Origin: Clostridium lacusfryxellense
Lineage (GTDB): Bacteria; Bacillota; Clostridia; Clostridiales; Clostridiaceae
DNA length: 48,801 nt
Assembly: GCF_018861735.1 (NCBI RefSeq)
Contig: NZ_JAHLEB010000037.1
Coordinates: forward strand, 1-48,801
Direction of reading: 5' to 3'
In this document: positions 23,059 to 34,528 of the stretch, in pieces
How the letters are laid out: each line of letters starts with the position of its first letter
Numbering within the stretch: the stretch's first letter is position 1
Translations under genes and position numbers: made by a program
The notes under the pieces: model-generated
The model's input: only the letters and a program-made list of their open reading frames with translations
What the model was told of the DNA's origin: nothing
The model's database searches: none

Positions 23059-25044
23059 ATGCATGAGTTTAAGATACATTCAAAGTTTAAACCTACTGGA
23101 GACCAACCTCAGGCTATTGATAGTCTAGTGCAAGGTATTGAGGAGGGGAAGAAGTTTCAGACTCTTTTAGGGGTAACTGGTTCAGGTAAGACATTTACTA
23201 TGGCTAATATTATTGAAAGAGTTCAAAAACCTACATTGGTACTTGCTCATAATAAAATCTTAGCAGCACAGCTTTGCTCGGAGTTCAGAGAGTTTTTTCC
23301 TGATAACTGCGTTGAGTATTTTGTGTCATATTATGATTATTATCAGCCTGAGGCTTATATAGCTCAGACGGATACATTTATAGAGAAAGATTCATCGGTT
23401 AATGATGATATTGATAAATTAAGACATTCAGCTACATCAGCATTACTTGAGCGTAATGATGTTATTGTTGTGGCGTCTGTTTCATGTATATATGGACTTG
23501 GTAATCCTGAGGAGTATAAAAAACTTACAGTGTCCTTAAGGGTTGGTATGGAAAAGGATAGAAATGAAGTAATAAGACATTTAGTAGATATACAGTATGA
23601 AAGAAACGATATCAATTTTATTAGAGGAACTTTTAGAGTTCGGGGCGACATTATTGATATATTCCCTGCATCGTCTTCAAGCGAGGGAATTAGGGTAGAG
23701 TTTTTTGGAGATGAGATAGAAAAAATAAGATCATTTGATTCACTTACAGGAGAAATTATTGGCAATAGAAAACATGTTTCTATTTTTCCAGCTTCCCATT
23801 TTGCTACCTCCAAAGACAAATTAGAAATTGGTATAGCTCAAATAGAGCAGGAACTGGAAGAAAGATTAAAGGAACTTATTGGCCAAGATAAAGCTTTAGA
23901 AGCGCAAAGGCTTAAGCAAAGAACAAACTATGATATTGAAATGATGCGTGAGGTTGGTTACTGCACTGGTATTGAGAATTATTCTAGAATTTTAGATGGT
24001 AGGCCTGCTGGAACAGCACCCCAAACATTGATGCACTATTTTCCAGATGATTATTTAATGTTTATAGATGAGAGTCACGTAATGTTACCACAGGTTAGGG
24101 CTATGTATGGTGGAGATAGATCCAGGAAGACTAATTTAATAGAATATGGGTTTAGACTTCCATCCGCATATGACAATAGACCACTAACTTTTCCAGAGTT
24201 TGAAAATAGTTTAAATCAAACGGTTTTCGTAAGTGCAACGCCAAATACTTATGAGGCAGAGCATAGTGAAAATGTAGCTGAGCAGGTAATAAGGCCTACT
24301 GGGCTACTTGACCCAGAAATAGTTATAAGACCTGTTAAAGGACAAATAGATGATTTATATGCAAGTATTCAGGAAACAATAGGAATGGGTTTTAGAGTTT
24401 TAGTTACAACCCTTACTAAAAAAATGTCAGAGGATTTGACTAAATATTTCAGAGAAATGAATATGAAAATAACTTATTTACATTCTGATATTGATACTAT
24501 AGAAAGAATGAAGATTATTCAAGATTTAAGACTAGGTACATTTGATGTGCTTGTTGGTATAAATCTTTTAAGGGAAGGGTTAGATATTCCAGAAGTAGCC
24601 CTTGTTGCAATACTTGACGCAGATAAAGAAGGATTCCTCCGTTCTGAAACATCATTAATTCAAACAGTGGGAAGAGCTGCAAGAAATTCCGAGAGTAAGG
24701 TAATAATGTATGCAGATAGGATTACAAAATCTATGAAGAAATGTATAGATGAAACATCAAGGCGTAGAATAATTCAAATGGAATATAATGAAGAGCATGA
24801 CATAGTACCAACTACTATTGTAAAAGATATTAGAGATGTAATCGGAGCTATTATGGTAGCAGAGGATGAGGTTGTATATGAAACTCTTGAAGCTGCTATG
24901 GGCGCAAATTATGATGAAACTAAAAAGTTAATGGATAAATATGAAAATGAAATGAAACAAGCAGCCAAGGATTTACATTTTGAAAGAGCTGCTCAGATTA
25001 GAGATATACTTTATAAACTTAAGAAACAGATTAAAGAAGTCTAA
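23059..25044 (+). CDS. uvrB: UvrABC system protein B
   Basis: 661 residues, full length. DNA-damage verification helicase of nucleotide excision repair. Walker [11 protein letters not shown] at ~39-48, the damage-probing beta-hairpin region [20 protein letters not shown] (~94-113), DESH Walker B in [11 protein letters not shown], motif [16 protein letters not shown] and QTVGRAARN of the C-terminal helicase domain, and a C-terminal UVR motif ([13 protein letters not shown]) for UvrC contact. It is the first gene of the SOS-controlled uvrBA pair; uvrA starts 71 bases on without a terminator between. Confidence 0.99.
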   Translation: MHEFKIHSKFKPTGDQPQAIDSLVQGIEEGKKFQTLLGVTGSGKTFTMANIIERVQKPTLVLAHNKILAAQLCSEFREFFPDNCVEYFVSYYDYYQPEAYIAQTDTFIEKDSSVNDDIDKLRHSATSALLERNDVIVVASVSCIYGLGNPEEYKKLTVSLRVGMEKDRNEVIRHLVDIQYERNDINFIRGTFRVRGDIIDIFPASSSSEGIRVEFFGDEIEKIRSFDSLTGEIIGNRKHVSIFPASHFATSKDKLEIGIAQIEQELEERLKELIGQDKALEAQRLKQRTNYDIEMMREVGYCTGIENYSRILDGRPAGTAPQTLMHYFPDDYLMFIDESHVMLPQVRAMYGGDRSRKTNLIEYGFRLPSAYDNRPLTFPEFENSLNQTVFVSATPNTYEAEHSENVAEQVIRPTGLLDPEIVIRPVKGQIDDLYASIQETIGMGFRVLVTTLTKKMSEDLTKYFREMNMKITYLHSDIDTIERMKIIQDLRLGTFDVLVGINLLREGLDIPEVALVAILDADKEGFLRSETSLIQTVGRAARNSESKVIMYADRITKSMKKCIDETSRRRIIQMEYNEEHDIVPTTIVKDIRDVIGAIMVAEDEVVYETLEAAMGANYDETKKLMDKYENEMKQAAKDLHFERAAQIRDILYKLKKQIKEV

Positions 25045-25115
25045 CTATTAGAGTAACTAGTTATTACAATAGTTAATAATTAGATATCTAACTATCAGAA
25101 TGCAGAGGAGATAAC

Positions 25116-27938
25116 ATGAGAGATAAAATTTTTATAAAGGGCGCTAAGGTTCACAATTTAAAAAATGTTGATTTGGAGATACCAAGAGATAAGTTCGTTG
25201 TGTTCACTGGGCTTTCGGGATCGGGTAAATCATCACTTGCTTTTGATACATTATATGCAGAGGGACAAAGAAGGTATGTTGAATCACTTTCAGCTTATGC
25301 TAGGCAATTCTTAGGGAATATGGATAAGCCAGATGTTGAGTATATAGAAGGGTTATCACCTGCTATTTCTATAGATCAGAAAACTACTAATAGAAATCCA
25401 CGATCTACAGTGGGAACAGTAACTGAAATTTATGATTATTTGAGGCTTCTTTATGCTAAAGTTGGGACACCTCATTGTCCTAAATGTGGTAAGGAGATTA
25501 CTCAGCAGACTGTTGACCAAATGGTAGATAGAATACTTTCAATGCCTGAGAAAACAAAGATTTCTATTTTAGCACCTGTTATAAGAGGGAAAAAAGGTGA
25601 ACACACTAAGGTTATAGAAAATATCAAGAAAAATGGGTTTGTTCGTGCAAGAATAGATGGTAATACTATAGAGCTAATGGAAGAAGATATAAAGCTAACG
25701 AAAACCAAAAAACATAGTATAGAAATAGTAATAGATAGGATTTCTGTAAAAGAAGAAGTTAGGGGAAGGCTTGCAGAATCTTTAGAGAGTGCTTTAAAAC
25801 TTTCTGAGGGAACTGCGATAGCTAGTATCTCTGACGGAGAAGATATACTTTTTAGTGAGCATTTTGCTTGCATAGATTGTGGAATTAGTCTTGGAGAATT
25901 AGCGCCTAGAATGTTTTCATTTAACTCGCCATTTGGTAAGTGTGATACTTGCGATGGTCTTGGTACACTTATGGAAATTGACGAAGATTTAATTATACCT
26001 GATAGAAGTAAAAGTATTAAGGGAGGAGCCGTTTTGTCTTTCGGAGAAGGTAGCCTTAAGGAAGATTCTTGGACTTTTTCGGTACTTCGTGCATTAAGCT
26101 TGAAATATAAATTTAGTTTAGACACACCTATAGAAGATTATGAGCCAGAAATTCTTAAGATGTTATTATACGGAACTAATGGAGAAAAAGTTAAGGTTGA
26201 GTATGTTAAGGAATATAGATCAGGTACTTTTAATCATTCTTATGAAGGTATTATAAATAACCTAAAACGCAGATATTTTGAAACTTCTTCTGATTATATA
26301 AAAAGAGATGTAGAACAGTATATGGGAGACAATGCATGTCCTAAGTGCAAAGGTGCAAGGTTAAGTCCAGAAGCACTAGCTGTAACAGTTGGAGGCAAAA
26401 ATATAAGTGACTTTTGCCAATTATCTATCATTGATGAAGTCTTATTTCTACAAGATATAGAATTATCAGAGAAAAACAAGATTATAGCTAATCAAATTTT
26501 CAAAGAAATTAATGATAGACTTAATTTCTTGAAAGATGTGGGACTGGATTATCTAAATTTAGCTAGATCAGCAGGAACTTTGTCTGGTGGAGAAGCTCAG
26601 AGAATAAGACTAGCTACTCAGATCGGTTCTAGTTTGATGGGGGTTTTATACATTTTAGATGAGCCTAGTATTGGTCTTCATCAAAGAGATAATGATAAAC
26701 TTATTAAGACATTAAAACACTTAAGAGATATAGGTAATTCAGTTATAGTTGTAGAACATGATGAAGATACTATGAAGGCAGCAGATTTTATTGTAGATGT
26801 TGGGCCTGAGGCTGGAGAACATGGTGGAGAAATTGTGGTTGCAGGAACAATTGAGGACGTAAAAAACTGTGAAAGATCAATTACAGGGCAATATTTAAGT
26901 GGTAAAAAGAAGATTGCTATTCCAGAAAAAACAAGAGTTTCTAATGGTAATAGTATTAAAATACTTAATGCTAGGCAGAATAATCTTAAGAATGTTAGTG
27001 TAGAATTTCCACTAGGGGTACTTACTGCAGTCACTGGTGTTTCGGGTTCTGGAAAAAGTACTTTAGTTAATGAAATTTTATTTAAAGGCCTTAATAAAAA
27101 GGTTAATAAGTCTAAAAAAAATGCAGGACTTCATAAAGATATAACAGGCGCTGAGAACATAGATAAAATTATAAACATAGATCAAGGGCCTATAGGTCGT
27201 ACTCCAAGATCAAATCCAGCTACATATACAGGTGTATTTGATGTGATTCGTGATGTTTTTTCTATGAGCTCAGAATCGAAGATACGTGGATATAAGCCAG
27301 GTAGATTTAGTTTTAATGTAAAGGGTGGAAGATGTGAGGCATGCCGTGGTGATGGAATAATTAAGATAGAAATGCAATTTTTATCTGATGTTTATGTGCC
27401 TTGTGAGGTTTGTAAAGGGAAAAGATATAATAGAGAAACTTTAGAGGTTAAGTATAAAGGCAAAAATATTGATGAAATTTTGACGATGACTGTGGAACAA
27501 GCTGTAAAATTCTTTGAAAACATTCCAAGAATTTATAGCAAATTACAAACACTTATGGATGTAGGACTTGGGTATGTAAGGCTAGGTCAACCATCAACTC
27601 AGTTATCTGGTGGAGAGGCTCAAAGAATTAAACTTGCCTCAGAATTATCTAAGAGGAGTACTGGTAAGACATTTTATATTTTAGATGAACCAACTACAGG
27701 GCTTCATATTGATGATGTTAGCAAACTTATTAAGATATTGCAAAGACTAGTAGATGCAGGGAATAGTGTAGTTGTAATTGAGCATAATTTAGATGTTATA
27801 AAATGCGCGGATTATGTTATAGATTTGGGACCTGAGGGTGGAGACAAGGGAGGTACTATTTTGTGTACAGGAACGCCAAAAGAAATATCTCTAAATGTAA
27901 ATTCATATACAGGACAATATCTTAAAAAAATGTTATAA
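25116..27938 (+). CDS. uvrA: UvrABC system protein A
   Basis: 940 residues, the usual length. Damage-recognition ABC ATPase, acting as a dimer that loads UvrB. Walker A motifs GLSGSGKSS (~32-40) and GVSGSGKST (~640-648), signature sequences [12 protein letters not shown] and [12 protein letters not shown], Walker [13 protein letters not shown] and [12 protein letters not shown]. Zinc-binding cysteine pairs occur at CPKCGK/CIDCG-CDTCDG in the first half and CEACRGDG...CEVCKG in the second. GAGGAG precedes the ATG. Transcribed with uvrB and closed by a strong terminator. Confidence 0.99.
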   Translation: MRDKIFIKGAKVHNLKNVDLEIPRDKFVVFTGLSGSGKSSLAFDTLYAEGQRRYVESLSAYARQFLGNMDKPDVEYIEGLSPAISIDQKTTNRNPRSTVGTVTEIYDYLRLLYAKVGTPHCPKCGKEITQQTVDQMVDRILSMPEKTKISILAPVIRGKKGEHTKVIENIKKNGFVRARIDGNTIELMEEDIKLTKTKKHSIEIVIDRISVKEEVRGRLAESLESALKLSEGTAIASISDGEDILFSEHFACIDCGISLGELAPRMFSFNSPFGKCDTCDGLGTLMEIDEDLIIPDRSKSIKGGAVLSFGEGSLKEDSWTFSVLRALSLKYKFSLDTPIEDYEPEILKMLLYGTNGEKVKVEYVKEYRSGTFNHSYEGIINNLKRRYFETSSDYIKRDVEQYMGDNACPKCKGARLSPEALAVTVGGKNISDFCQLSIIDEVLFLQDIELSEKNKIIANQIFKEINDRLNFLKDVGLDYLNLARSAGTLSGGEAQRIRLATQIGSSLMGVLYILDEPSIGLHQRDNDKLIKTLKHLRDIGNSVIVVEHDEDTMKAADFIVDVGPEAGEHGGEIVVAGTIEDVKNCERSITGQYLSGKKKIAIPEKTRVSNGNSIKILNARQNNLKNVSVEFPLGVLTAVTGVSGSGKSTLVNEILFKGLNKKVNKSKKNAGLHKDITGAENIDKIINIDQGPIGRTPRSNPATYTGVFDVIRDVFSMSSESKIRGYKPGRFSFNVKGGRCEACRGDGIIKIEMQFLSDVYVPCEVCKGKRYNRETLEVKYKGKNIDEILTMTVEQAVKFFENIPRIYSKLQTLMDVGLGYVRLGQPSTQLSGGEAQRIKLASELSKRSTGKTFYILDEPTTGLHIDDVSKLIKILQRLVDAGNSVVVIEHNLDVIKCADYVIDLGPEGGDKGGTILCTGTPKEISLNVNSYTGQYLKKML

Positions 27939-27948
27939 TTCATATAAG

Positions 27949-27975
27949 GCTAGCATGACACTATGCTAGCTTTTT
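27949..27975 (+). terminator. Terminator of uvrBA
   Basis: GCTAGCAT (27949-27956) and ATGCTAGC (27963-27970) pair perfectly, followed by TTTTT. Confidence 0.92.
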
Positions 27976-28004
27976 ATTATTTTTTAGTGAGGAGAAAGTG
28001 AGTT

Positions 28005-28433
28005 ATGGCTGAAATAAGTTTAATTATGAGATATGCAATTATAGCGATTATTTACATTATAATAATATTTGCTTTGAAAATAATGTATAAAGACATTAAA
28101 GGTGGCCCAAAGAAGAAACCGATGATAAGAAAAACTATGGGACTTGAGGTTATAGAAAGAGGAGAGAATTTTAATTTAAGAGCTGGTGCGGTTATTCCTC
28201 TAAATGATGAACTTACCATAGGAAGAAAAGCAGATAATCTTCTAATTCTAGGTGATCAATATGTGTCATCTCAGCATGCGAAGATATATTTAAAAAACAC
28301 GGATTATATTTTGGAAGATATGAGAAGTACTAATGGTACATTAAGGAATAACAAAAAAGTAACTGATAAAGTAGTTATAAAAAAAGGTGACGAAATTAAA
28401 ATAGGAACCTCGGTATTTAAGGTTATAGGATAA
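28005..28433 (+). CDS. Membrane-anchored FHA domain protein
   Basis: 142 residues. One N-terminal membrane helix (~9-28), a basic linker, then a forkhead-associated domain from ~60: GRKADNLLILGDQYVSSQHA, LEDMRSTNGT and KKGDEIKIG carry the conserved Gly-Arg, Ser-x-x-His and Asn-Gly phosphothreonine-binding residues. It should read Ser/Thr kinase phosphorylation at the membrane. It lies 26 bases before ftsW-like and pbp genes, an arrangement shared with other clostridia and actinobacteria, so it probably tunes peptidoglycan synthesis. Confidence 0.9.
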   Translation: MAEISLIMRYAIIAIIYIIIIFALKIMYKDIKGGPKKKPMIRKTMGLEVIERGENFNLRAGAVIPLNDELTIGRKADNLLILGDQYVSSQHAKIYLKNTDYILEDMRSTNGTLRNNKKVTDKVVIKKGDEIKIGTSVFKVIG

Positions 28434-28459
28434 ATTATAAGTCTAAGTGGGGTGATAGT

Positions 28460-29704
28460 ATGGACAGTATAAAGGAAGAGAAAAAACTTCTGAGGTATAC
28501 TTATCTTTTATGTATAGTATTATTTTTTAATATGTTTTTTATTGGCAAGGATGGATTTGATAATGGCGCATTAATAATGGGTGTTATAGTATGTTTTATT
28601 TTCGCGTATTCTCATTTTATAATTAGAAGATTTTTTCCTGATGGCGATAAGTACATATTGCTGTTTTCAAATGTGTTAGCGGTTATTGGTATGGGTATGT
28701 TATATAGGTTAGACTCGCCCATGGCACTAAAACAACTTATATGGTATACCGTTGGGATTGCCATATTTATTTTAGTGGTGGTGCTAATGCCAAGTCTATC
28801 TAAGTTTGGAAAGTATAAATATTTTTATTTAGTATGCACTATTATACTTATGTCTCTGGGAAGTATTCTTGGAAAAGAAGTTAATGGATCTAAAAATTGG
28901 ATAAGTATAGCTGGATTTACTTTTCAGCCAACAGAGTTCGGAAAATTATCCTTGGTTGCCTATTTAGCAGCTTCGCTTCAGTATTATGGAAAGAATTTTC
29001 AGGATAAGACGGAACTAATAAAAATTAAAGCGTTAATTGAGCCTGGAGTTGTTGTTATGACATCCCTTGGGTTTATGGTACTTCAAAAGGATTTAGGGTC
29101 AGCACTAATATTTTTTGCTATTTCAATAACAATGTTATATATAGCTACTTCAAATTTAAAATATGTAATAGTATGTTTAGGGCTTTTCATTATAGGTGGA
29201 TTTATAAGTTATCAGCTTTTTGGACATGTGCGCTTAAGGTTTATGATCTGGGGTGATCCATGGAAATATGGCAATAACGAAGGGCATCAGGTGGTACAAT
29301 CATTGATTTCAATAGCCTCAGGCGGGCTCTTTGGAACAGGTCTTGGACTAGGAAATCCTAAAATGGTACCTGTAAGAGAATCGGATTTTATTTTTTCAGC
29401 TATTTCTGAAGAAATGGGACTACTTACTGGGTTTGCTATTTTAATTTTATATTTTTTAATGTTTTATAGATGCATGAGAGTTCCAATTTACAGCAAGGAT
29501 AACTTTACAAGGCTTCTGGCAGTTGGGTATAGTACAATGATAGCCGCTCAAGCATTGGTTATAGTAGGTGGAGTAGTTGGAGCTATTCCACTAACGGGAA
29601 TCACGCTCCCACTAGTTAGTTATGGAGGAAGTTCTATGATAATAACATTCTTTTCGCTTGGGATACTTCAAAAAATTTCGGAGGACGGTCAAAGTTATGA
29701 ATGA
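28460..29704 (+). CDS. SEDS-family peptidoglycan polymerase (FtsW/RodA/SpoVE type)
   Basis: 414 residues with about ten membrane helices. SEDS signatures: GSKNWISIAGFTFQPTEFGK, VVQSLISIASGGLFGTG with nearby FIFSAISEEMG (catalytic-region acidic residues), and the C-terminal PLTGITLPLVSYGGSSM. The family polymerises lipid II glycan strands together with a class B PBP, which is the next gene here and overlaps it by 8 bases. Which of FtsW, RodA or SpoVE roles it plays cannot be settled from this context. GGGGTGA precedes the ATG. Confidence 0.92.
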   Translation: MDSIKEEKKLLRYTYLLCIVLFFNMFFIGKDGFDNGALIMGVIVCFIFAYSHFIIRRFFPDGDKYILLFSNVLAVIGMGMLYRLDSPMALKQLIWYTVGIAIFILVVVLMPSLSKFGKYKYFYLVCTIILMSLGSILGKEVNGSKNWISIAGFTFQPTEFGKLSLVAYLAASLQYYGKNFQDKTELIKIKALIEPGVVVMTSLGFMVLQKDLGSALIFFAISITMLYIATSNLKYVIVCLGLFIIGGFISYQLFGHVRLRFMIWGDPWKYGNNEGHQVVQSLISIASGGLFGTGLGLGNPKMVPVRESDFIFSAISEEMGLLTGFAILILYFLMFYRCMRVPIYSKDNFTRLLAVGYSTMIAAQALVIVGGVVGAIPLTGITLPLVSYGGSSMIITFFSLGILQKISEDGQSYE

Positions 29705-31127
29705 TTTCGTTAATAATATAAAAAAGGTAATGTTGGTGTTTTTAATACTTTTTATTGTTTTAATTTCCTACATAACTTATTCATTTATGTTTACTAGTGA
29801 AAAAACATTAGCTAGTACTTTTAATAAGAGACTTTGGGTAGAGAGAAACAAGGTATTAAGAGGAACGATTTACGATAGAGATATGACAGCCCTTACTGAA
29901 AGTACGAAAATAAATGAAACTTCTCAAAAATTAAAATATAAACAAGGTGCAGTTTTCTCACATGCTATAGGATATATGGATGTTATATATGGACTTGCAG
30001 GCCTTGAAAAAAAATATGATACAGAACTTATGGATTCATCAGAACCTCTAATTTCAAAGTTCGTTTTCTTTAATAAAGACAATGAAGAAAAGGTTGGTAA
30101 CGGATTAAGAACTACGCTAGATTCTAAACTTCAAAAGAAAGCTTATGACCTTTTAAAGGCAACAGATCGTAAAGGTGCTATAGTAGCAATAAATCCAAAA
30201 ACAGGAGAAATTTTAGCTATGGTGTCTAATCCTTCTTATGATCCGAATAATTTAAAAAATGATATGAGTGGTCTAAATGCAAATAAGGATGTTCCGCTTC
30301 TTAATAGGGCGGTGTCTGGTTTATATCCACCAGGATCTGTATTTAAAACCGTTACTGCAGTTAGTGCTTTAGAAAACATTTCTGGTGTTTTCAATAAGGG
30401 ATTTCATGATAATGGTAAACTTGTGGTAAATGGAACGCAATTATTGAAGAATTATGATGGTGAGGTTTTTGGTAATATCGACTTTAAATCTGCTTATATG
30501 CATTCTAGTAATGTGTTTTTCGGATCACTGGGCATTGATTTAGGAAATAAAGCTTTAAAGGAAACTGCAGAAAAGTTTTACTTTAATAAGGATATTAATG
30601 CTACAGGGATAACAATAGATCCTAGTCAATTTCCAGCGTATAAAAGCAATGAAAAAGGTAATATAGCGCAAAGTGCTATAGGTCAGGCTGGGGTTTTAGT
30701 TACTCCGATGCAAATGGCATTAGTTGTGAGTAGTGTTGCTAACAATGGTGTTATGATGGAGCCAATGCTTGTTAAAGAGATATTAAATAGCAAAGGTAAG
30801 TCGCTCGAAACAACGGAGCCTAAACAATTAGGTCAAGTAATGACTACGGAAACTGCTACCATCATGAAGGAGTTAATGAGGGCAGTAGTAACTGGCGGTA
30901 CAGGTGGGAGTGCTGCAGTCAGTGGTATTGAAGTTAGTGGTAAAACAGGAACTGCAGATCATAAAGCGGACTCTAGTGCCCAAAATGCTGCTCATTCTTG
31001 GTTTACTTCCTTTGCACCTTATGATAATCCTACAATTGCTATAGCTGTAATTGTAGAAGAAGGTGGAGTTGGTGGTGGACGTGCCGCTAAAATAACTAGT
31101 GAACTTATTAAAACTTATTTAAAATAA
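29697..31127 (+). CDS. Class B penicillin-binding protein (PbpA-like transpeptidase)
   Basis: 476 residues. N-terminal membrane helix (~10-30), a short pedestal domain, then the transpeptidase. Active-site motifs: PPGSVFKT (SxxK), HSSNVFF (SxN) and VSGKTGTAD (KTG). It cross-links peptides of new glycan made by the overlapping SEDS partner. Shorter than most class B PBPs, like the PbpA enzymes paired with an FHA protein in other Gram-positives. The frame is open from 29658, but ATG 29697 has TCGGAGGA upstream; translation is coupled to ftsW-like by ATGAATGA. Confidence 0.93.
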   Translation: MNDFVNNIKKVMLVFLILFIVLISYITYSFMFTSEKTLASTFNKRLWVERNKVLRGTIYDRDMTALTESTKINETSQKLKYKQGAVFSHAIGYMDVIYGLAGLEKKYDTELMDSSEPLISKFVFFNKDNEEKVGNGLRTTLDSKLQKKAYDLLKATDRKGAIVAINPKTGEILAMVSNPSYDPNNLKNDMSGLNANKDVPLLNRAVSGLYPPGSVFKTVTAVSALENISGVFNKGFHDNGKLVVNGTQLLKNYDGEVFGNIDFKSAYMHSSNVFFGSLGIDLGNKALKETAEKFYFNKDINATGITIDPSQFPAYKSNEKGNIAQSAIGQAGVLVTPMQMALVVSSVANNGVMMEPMLVKEILNSKGKSLETTEPKQLGQVMTTETATIMKELMRAVVTGGTGGSAAVSGIEVSGKTGTADHKADSSAQNAAHSWFTSFAPYDNPTIAIAVIVEEGGVGGGRAAKITSELIKTYLK

Positions 31128-31157
31128 ATAAGATGTATCAATATAATGTTAATTTAT

Positions 31158-31188
31158 AAAGTCAAATATTGTAACAATATTTGACTTT
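31158..31188 (+). terminator. Hairpin after the PBP gene
   Basis: AAAGTCAAATATT (31158-31170) pairs with AATATTTGACTTT (31176-31188); followed by GTTTTG, so the T run is poor. Confidence 0.7.
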
Positions 31189-31301
31189 GTTTTGATATTA
31201 TCGCTATTATGTTTTATATTGCCCAGGAAATTTAACAATTAAGATACAATTGTGGCTATATATGTAGCAGTTAAAATATAAAAAAGAGGAGGTGACCTAT
31301 C

Positions 31302-33167
31302 GTGTTTGATTTTGAATATCAGCTAAAGACTCTTCCAGATGCACCTGGAGTATATCTTATGAGGAATAACCTTGGCGCGGTAATATATGTTGGAAAAGCC
31401 AAAATATTAAAAAATAGAGTAAGGCAATATTTTAAAAGTTCTAAAAACCATTCTGTAAAAGTTTTAGCTATGGTGAAAAATATAGCTGAGTTTGAATATA
31501 TAGTAACGGATTCAGAAATGGAAGCACTAATACTTGAGTGTAATCTTATTAAAAAATATAGTCCTAGATACAATATTTTGCTTAAGGACGATAAGCATTA
31601 TCCCTTTATAAAGATAACTATAAATGAGGAATTTCCAAGAGTATTTGTAACTCGTAACATAGCAAATGATGGAGGCAAATATTTTGGACCATACACAGAT
31701 TCAGCAGCTGTTTATAGTACTATTGAACTTATAAAACAAGTATTTCCGCTTAGGACATGCAGGAGAAGTATTAAAGAGGGGTTACCGCCTACTAGGCCAT
31801 GTTTGAATTATCATATTGGACTATGCAAAGCACCTTGTGCGGGATACATTAATAAAGAAGAATATGGTGAAATCATAAAATCCGCTATTGAACTATTAAC
31901 AGGAAAAGATAAGGCTATAAAGGATGATTTAAAGAAGAAGATGGAGAGTGCATCAGAGTCTTTAGAATTTGAAAAAGCAGTTGTTTTTCGCGATAAGATC
32001 ATGGCAATAGATAAAATAAATGAAAAGCAAAAGATAGTAATAGGAAATTGCGAAAATGAAGATTTTATAAGTTTATATATAGATGATAAAGATGTTTGCA
32101 TTCAGGTGTTTTTCCTTCGTGATGGTATGATAGTAGGGCGTGAACACTTTATTTTAAATGATGAAGCGGAGCAAGTGCCAGCAGAGCTCATAGAAGAATT
32201 TATTAAAAGATTTTATGGAGGAGCAGCATTTATTCCCAAAACAATTTATGTGCCTTTTATAAATGAGTTTGATATTTTAGAGCAGTGGCTTAGCGCTAGG
32301 AAAGAATCAAAAGTTACAATTAAGGTTCCACAAAAGGGAGAAAAGAAAAAGACTTTAGAGATGGTTGAAAACAATGCTAAGATAACTCTTGAGAATTTTA
32401 AAATAAAGGACAAACAAGATAAGGAAGTCCACAAGTTTGCGCTTAATGAAATTGTAGAATTACTGGAACTTGATGAAGTACCGCAGAGGATAGAGTCGTA
32501 TGATATTTCTAATATAATGGGAGTAGATTCTGTAGGTAGTATGGTTGTTTTTGAGGATGGAAAACCTAAAACTAGCGATTACAGAAGATTTAAAATTAAA
32601 TCAGTAATAGGGGCTAATGATTATGACAGTATGCGCGAAATTTTAGAGCGAAGATTTATTCATGGATTGGAAGAAGTAGAGAAAATAAAAGCTAGAAATT
32701 TAGAATTAAGTAAAGGTAAGTTTTGTATATTTCCAGATTTAATTTTGATGGATGGTGGTAAAGGACAGGTTAATGTTGCTCTTGAGGTTTTAAACAGTCT
32801 TAATATTAATATACCTGTATGTGGAATGGTTAAGGATGATAAGCACAAAACAAGAGGTTTAATATATAATAATATAGAGCTTAATATGAGAAGTAATTCT
32901 CAAAGTATGCACTTAATTACTAGAATACAAGATGAGGTGCATAGATTTGCTATTACTTATCACAGAACTTTGAGAGATAAAAGAACTTTATATTCTATAT
33001 TGGATAATATACCTAATATAGGGCAAAAGAGAAGGATAGAGTTACTTAAAAAGTTTGGAAGTATCGATAATATAAAAAAGGCAAGTAGTGCAGAATTAAT
33101 GGATACACCATCCATAGATAGTAAGGCAGCGCAAAGCGTTATCGAATATTTTAAAATTGGAAAATAG
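31302..33167 (+). CDS. uvrC: UvrABC system protein C
   Basis: 621 residues, full length, GTG start with GAGGAGGTGA upstream. Makes the 3' and 5' incisions of excision repair. GIY-YIG nuclease domain at ~10-90 (PDAPGVYLMRN...AVIYVGKAK), UVR motif around 200 (EFEKAVVFRDKIMAI), RNase H-like second nuclease domain (ESYDISNIMGVDSVGSMVVF; DLILMDGGKGQVN) and a helix-hairpin-helix end (IPNIGQKRRIELLKKFGS). No LexA box is seen before it, unlike uvrBA. Confidence 0.99.
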   Translation: MFDFEYQLKTLPDAPGVYLMRNNLGAVIYVGKAKILKNRVRQYFKSSKNHSVKVLAMVKNIAEFEYIVTDSEMEALILECNLIKKYSPRYNILLKDDKHYPFIKITINEEFPRVFVTRNIANDGGKYFGPYTDSAAVYSTIELIKQVFPLRTCRRSIKEGLPPTRPCLNYHIGLCKAPCAGYINKEEYGEIIKSAIELLTGKDKAIKDDLKKKMESASESLEFEKAVVFRDKIMAIDKINEKQKIVIGNCENEDFISLYIDDKDVCIQVFFLRDGMIVGREHFILNDEAEQVPAELIEEFIKRFYGGAAFIPKTIYVPFINEFDILEQWLSARKESKVTIKVPQKGEKKKTLEMVENNAKITLENFKIKDKQDKEVHKFALNEIVELLELDEVPQRIESYDISNIMGVDSVGSMVVFEDGKPKTSDYRRFKIKSVIGANDYDSMREILERRFIHGLEEVEKIKARNLELSKGKFCIFPDLILMDGGKGQVNVALEVLNSLNINIPVCGMVKDDKHKTRGLIYNNIELNMRSNSQSMHLITRIQDEVHRFAITYHRTLRDKRTLYSILDNIPNIGQKRRIELLKKFGSIDNIKKASSAELMDTPSIDSKAAQSVIEYFKIGK

Positions 33168-33344
33168 TATGAAAAAATATTAATTAAATGTGTCATAGAG
33201 ATTAATAATAGATAATAATGGCTTAAATTGTTGAAATTTATTAACAAAACGGTTAAACTATAGGGACTATAACTTCCATAACATAAACAATTAAATACAT
33301 TATATGGAAGCGTATAAATACTTAATAATTTCAAGGAGTAGAAT

Positions 33345-34280
33345 ATGATGCAATATGAGAAGATAATTAAACAAATAAATAAAGTAACTTCTAAAGAGAA
33401 TATAAAAATAAATGAACTAATGGAAAATCATACTTCTTTCAAGGTAGGGGGACCAGCTGATGTTTTGGTTACTCCAGAAAATGCTATGGAAGTTCAGTCA
33501 ATAATAAAAATATGTAAAGAAAATAAAGTGGATTATTACTTAATAGGTAAGGGATCTAATTTACTTGTGCGTGATGGTGGAATTCGTGGCGTTGTTATAA
33601 AACTATGTAAACTTAACAAAATAGAGGTAGAAGGAAATAAAATAACTGCTCAAAGTGGAGCTAGTTTATATGACGTTACAATGGTGGCATTAGACAAGGG
33701 GCTTAAAGGCGTTGAGTTTGCAAATGGTATTCCAGGAAGTATTGGTGGCGCAGCAGCAATGAATGCAGGAGCCTATAATGGAGAAATGTGTATGGTACTT
33801 GAGAGTACATTAGTTATTGATAACAACGGTGAATTATTAACTTTAACTAAAGATGAACTAGAACTTTCTTATAGAAGTAGTGCAATTTTAAAACATGGAT
33901 ATACAGTAATAAGTGTCACGTTAGCTCTTGAACCAGGAGACCGAGCTGTTATAAAGGCAAGAATGGATGATCTTTGGAAAAAAAGAAATGATAAACAACC
34001 ACTAGAATATCCATCAGCAGGCAGTACGTTTAAAAGACCTGAGGGTCATTATGCAAGTGTGCTTATACAGGATTGCAACTTAAAGGGAACCTCAGTTGGA
34101 GATGCTCAGGTGTCTGAAAAACATTCTGGTTTTATTATTAATAAAAAAAATGCAAGTGCAAAAGACATTCTAGACCTTATAAGTCTTGTGCAACAACAAG
34201 TGGAAGAAAAATATGGTGTACAACTTAGCACAGAAGTTAAGATTTGGGGAGAAGACCTGTTATTAGCTAAAGAAGCCTAA
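33345..34280 (+). CDS. murB: UDP-N-acetylenolpyruvoylglucosamine reductase
   Basis: 311 residues. FAD enzyme reducing UDP-GlcNAc-enolpyruvate to UDP-MurNAc with NADPH in the cytoplasm. FAD-binding pieces: NHTSFKVGGPADVLV, LIGKGSNLLVRDGGIRG and GVEFANGIPGSIGGAAAMNAGAY; catalytic region YPSAGSTFKRPEGHYA (Ser) and KHSGFIIN, with a C-terminal Glu in LSTEVKIWGE. Type II MurB, as usual in Firmicutes. ATG 33345 and ATG 33348 are adjacent after AAGGAG; either may be used. The upstream gap has an inverted repeat CTTCCAT / ATGGAAG. Confidence 0.98.
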   Translation: MMQYEKIIKQINKVTSKENIKINELMENHTSFKVGGPADVLVTPENAMEVQSIIKICKENKVDYYLIGKGSNLLVRDGGIRGVVIKLCKLNKIEVEGNKITAQSGASLYDVTMVALDKGLKGVEFANGIPGSIGGAAAMNAGAYNGEMCMVLESTLVIDNNGELLTLTKDELELSYRSSAILKHGYTVISVTLALEPGDRAVIKARMDDLWKKRNDKQPLEYPSAGSTFKRPEGHYASVLIQDCNLKGTSVGDAQVSEKHSGFIINKKNASAKDILDLISLVQQQVEEKYGVQLSTEVKIWGEDLLLAKEA

Positions 34281-34339
34281 TAAAAAAGCATAATCAATTG
34301 TTTAATGAAATACTTAGAAAAAACATATAAATTTAAATG

Positions 34340-34370
34340 CACAGCCGGTTAAGTTGCTGTGTATTTTTTT
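34340..34370 (+). terminator. Terminator of murB
   Basis: CACAGC (34340-34345) and GCTGTG (34356-34361) pair, followed by a run of seven T. Confidence 0.8.
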
Positions 34371-34401
34371 GCGCTTAGATATCTAAAAATATGAATTCAT
34401 G

Positions 34402-34410
34402 TGTTATAAT
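34402..34410 (+). promoter_or_regulatory. Extended -10 promoter of the rapZ operon
   Basis: TGTTATAAT at 34402-34410, 118 bases before rapZ; no clear -35. Confidence 0.45.
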
Positions 34411-34528
34411 AAAAAGTGAAACAGATTAATAAAATGATATATAAAAACAACTGAAAAGAAATCATTAGGAATATTATATATATTCATAGTAATAGAAATT
34501 CTGGATTTTTATTAAAGGGGGGTTTTAA

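Noticed and set aside
25502-26125. 207-residue minus-strand open frame inside uvrA
   Set aside because: uvrA motifs are continuous across it; the serine/isoleucine-rich translation is an antisense artefact.
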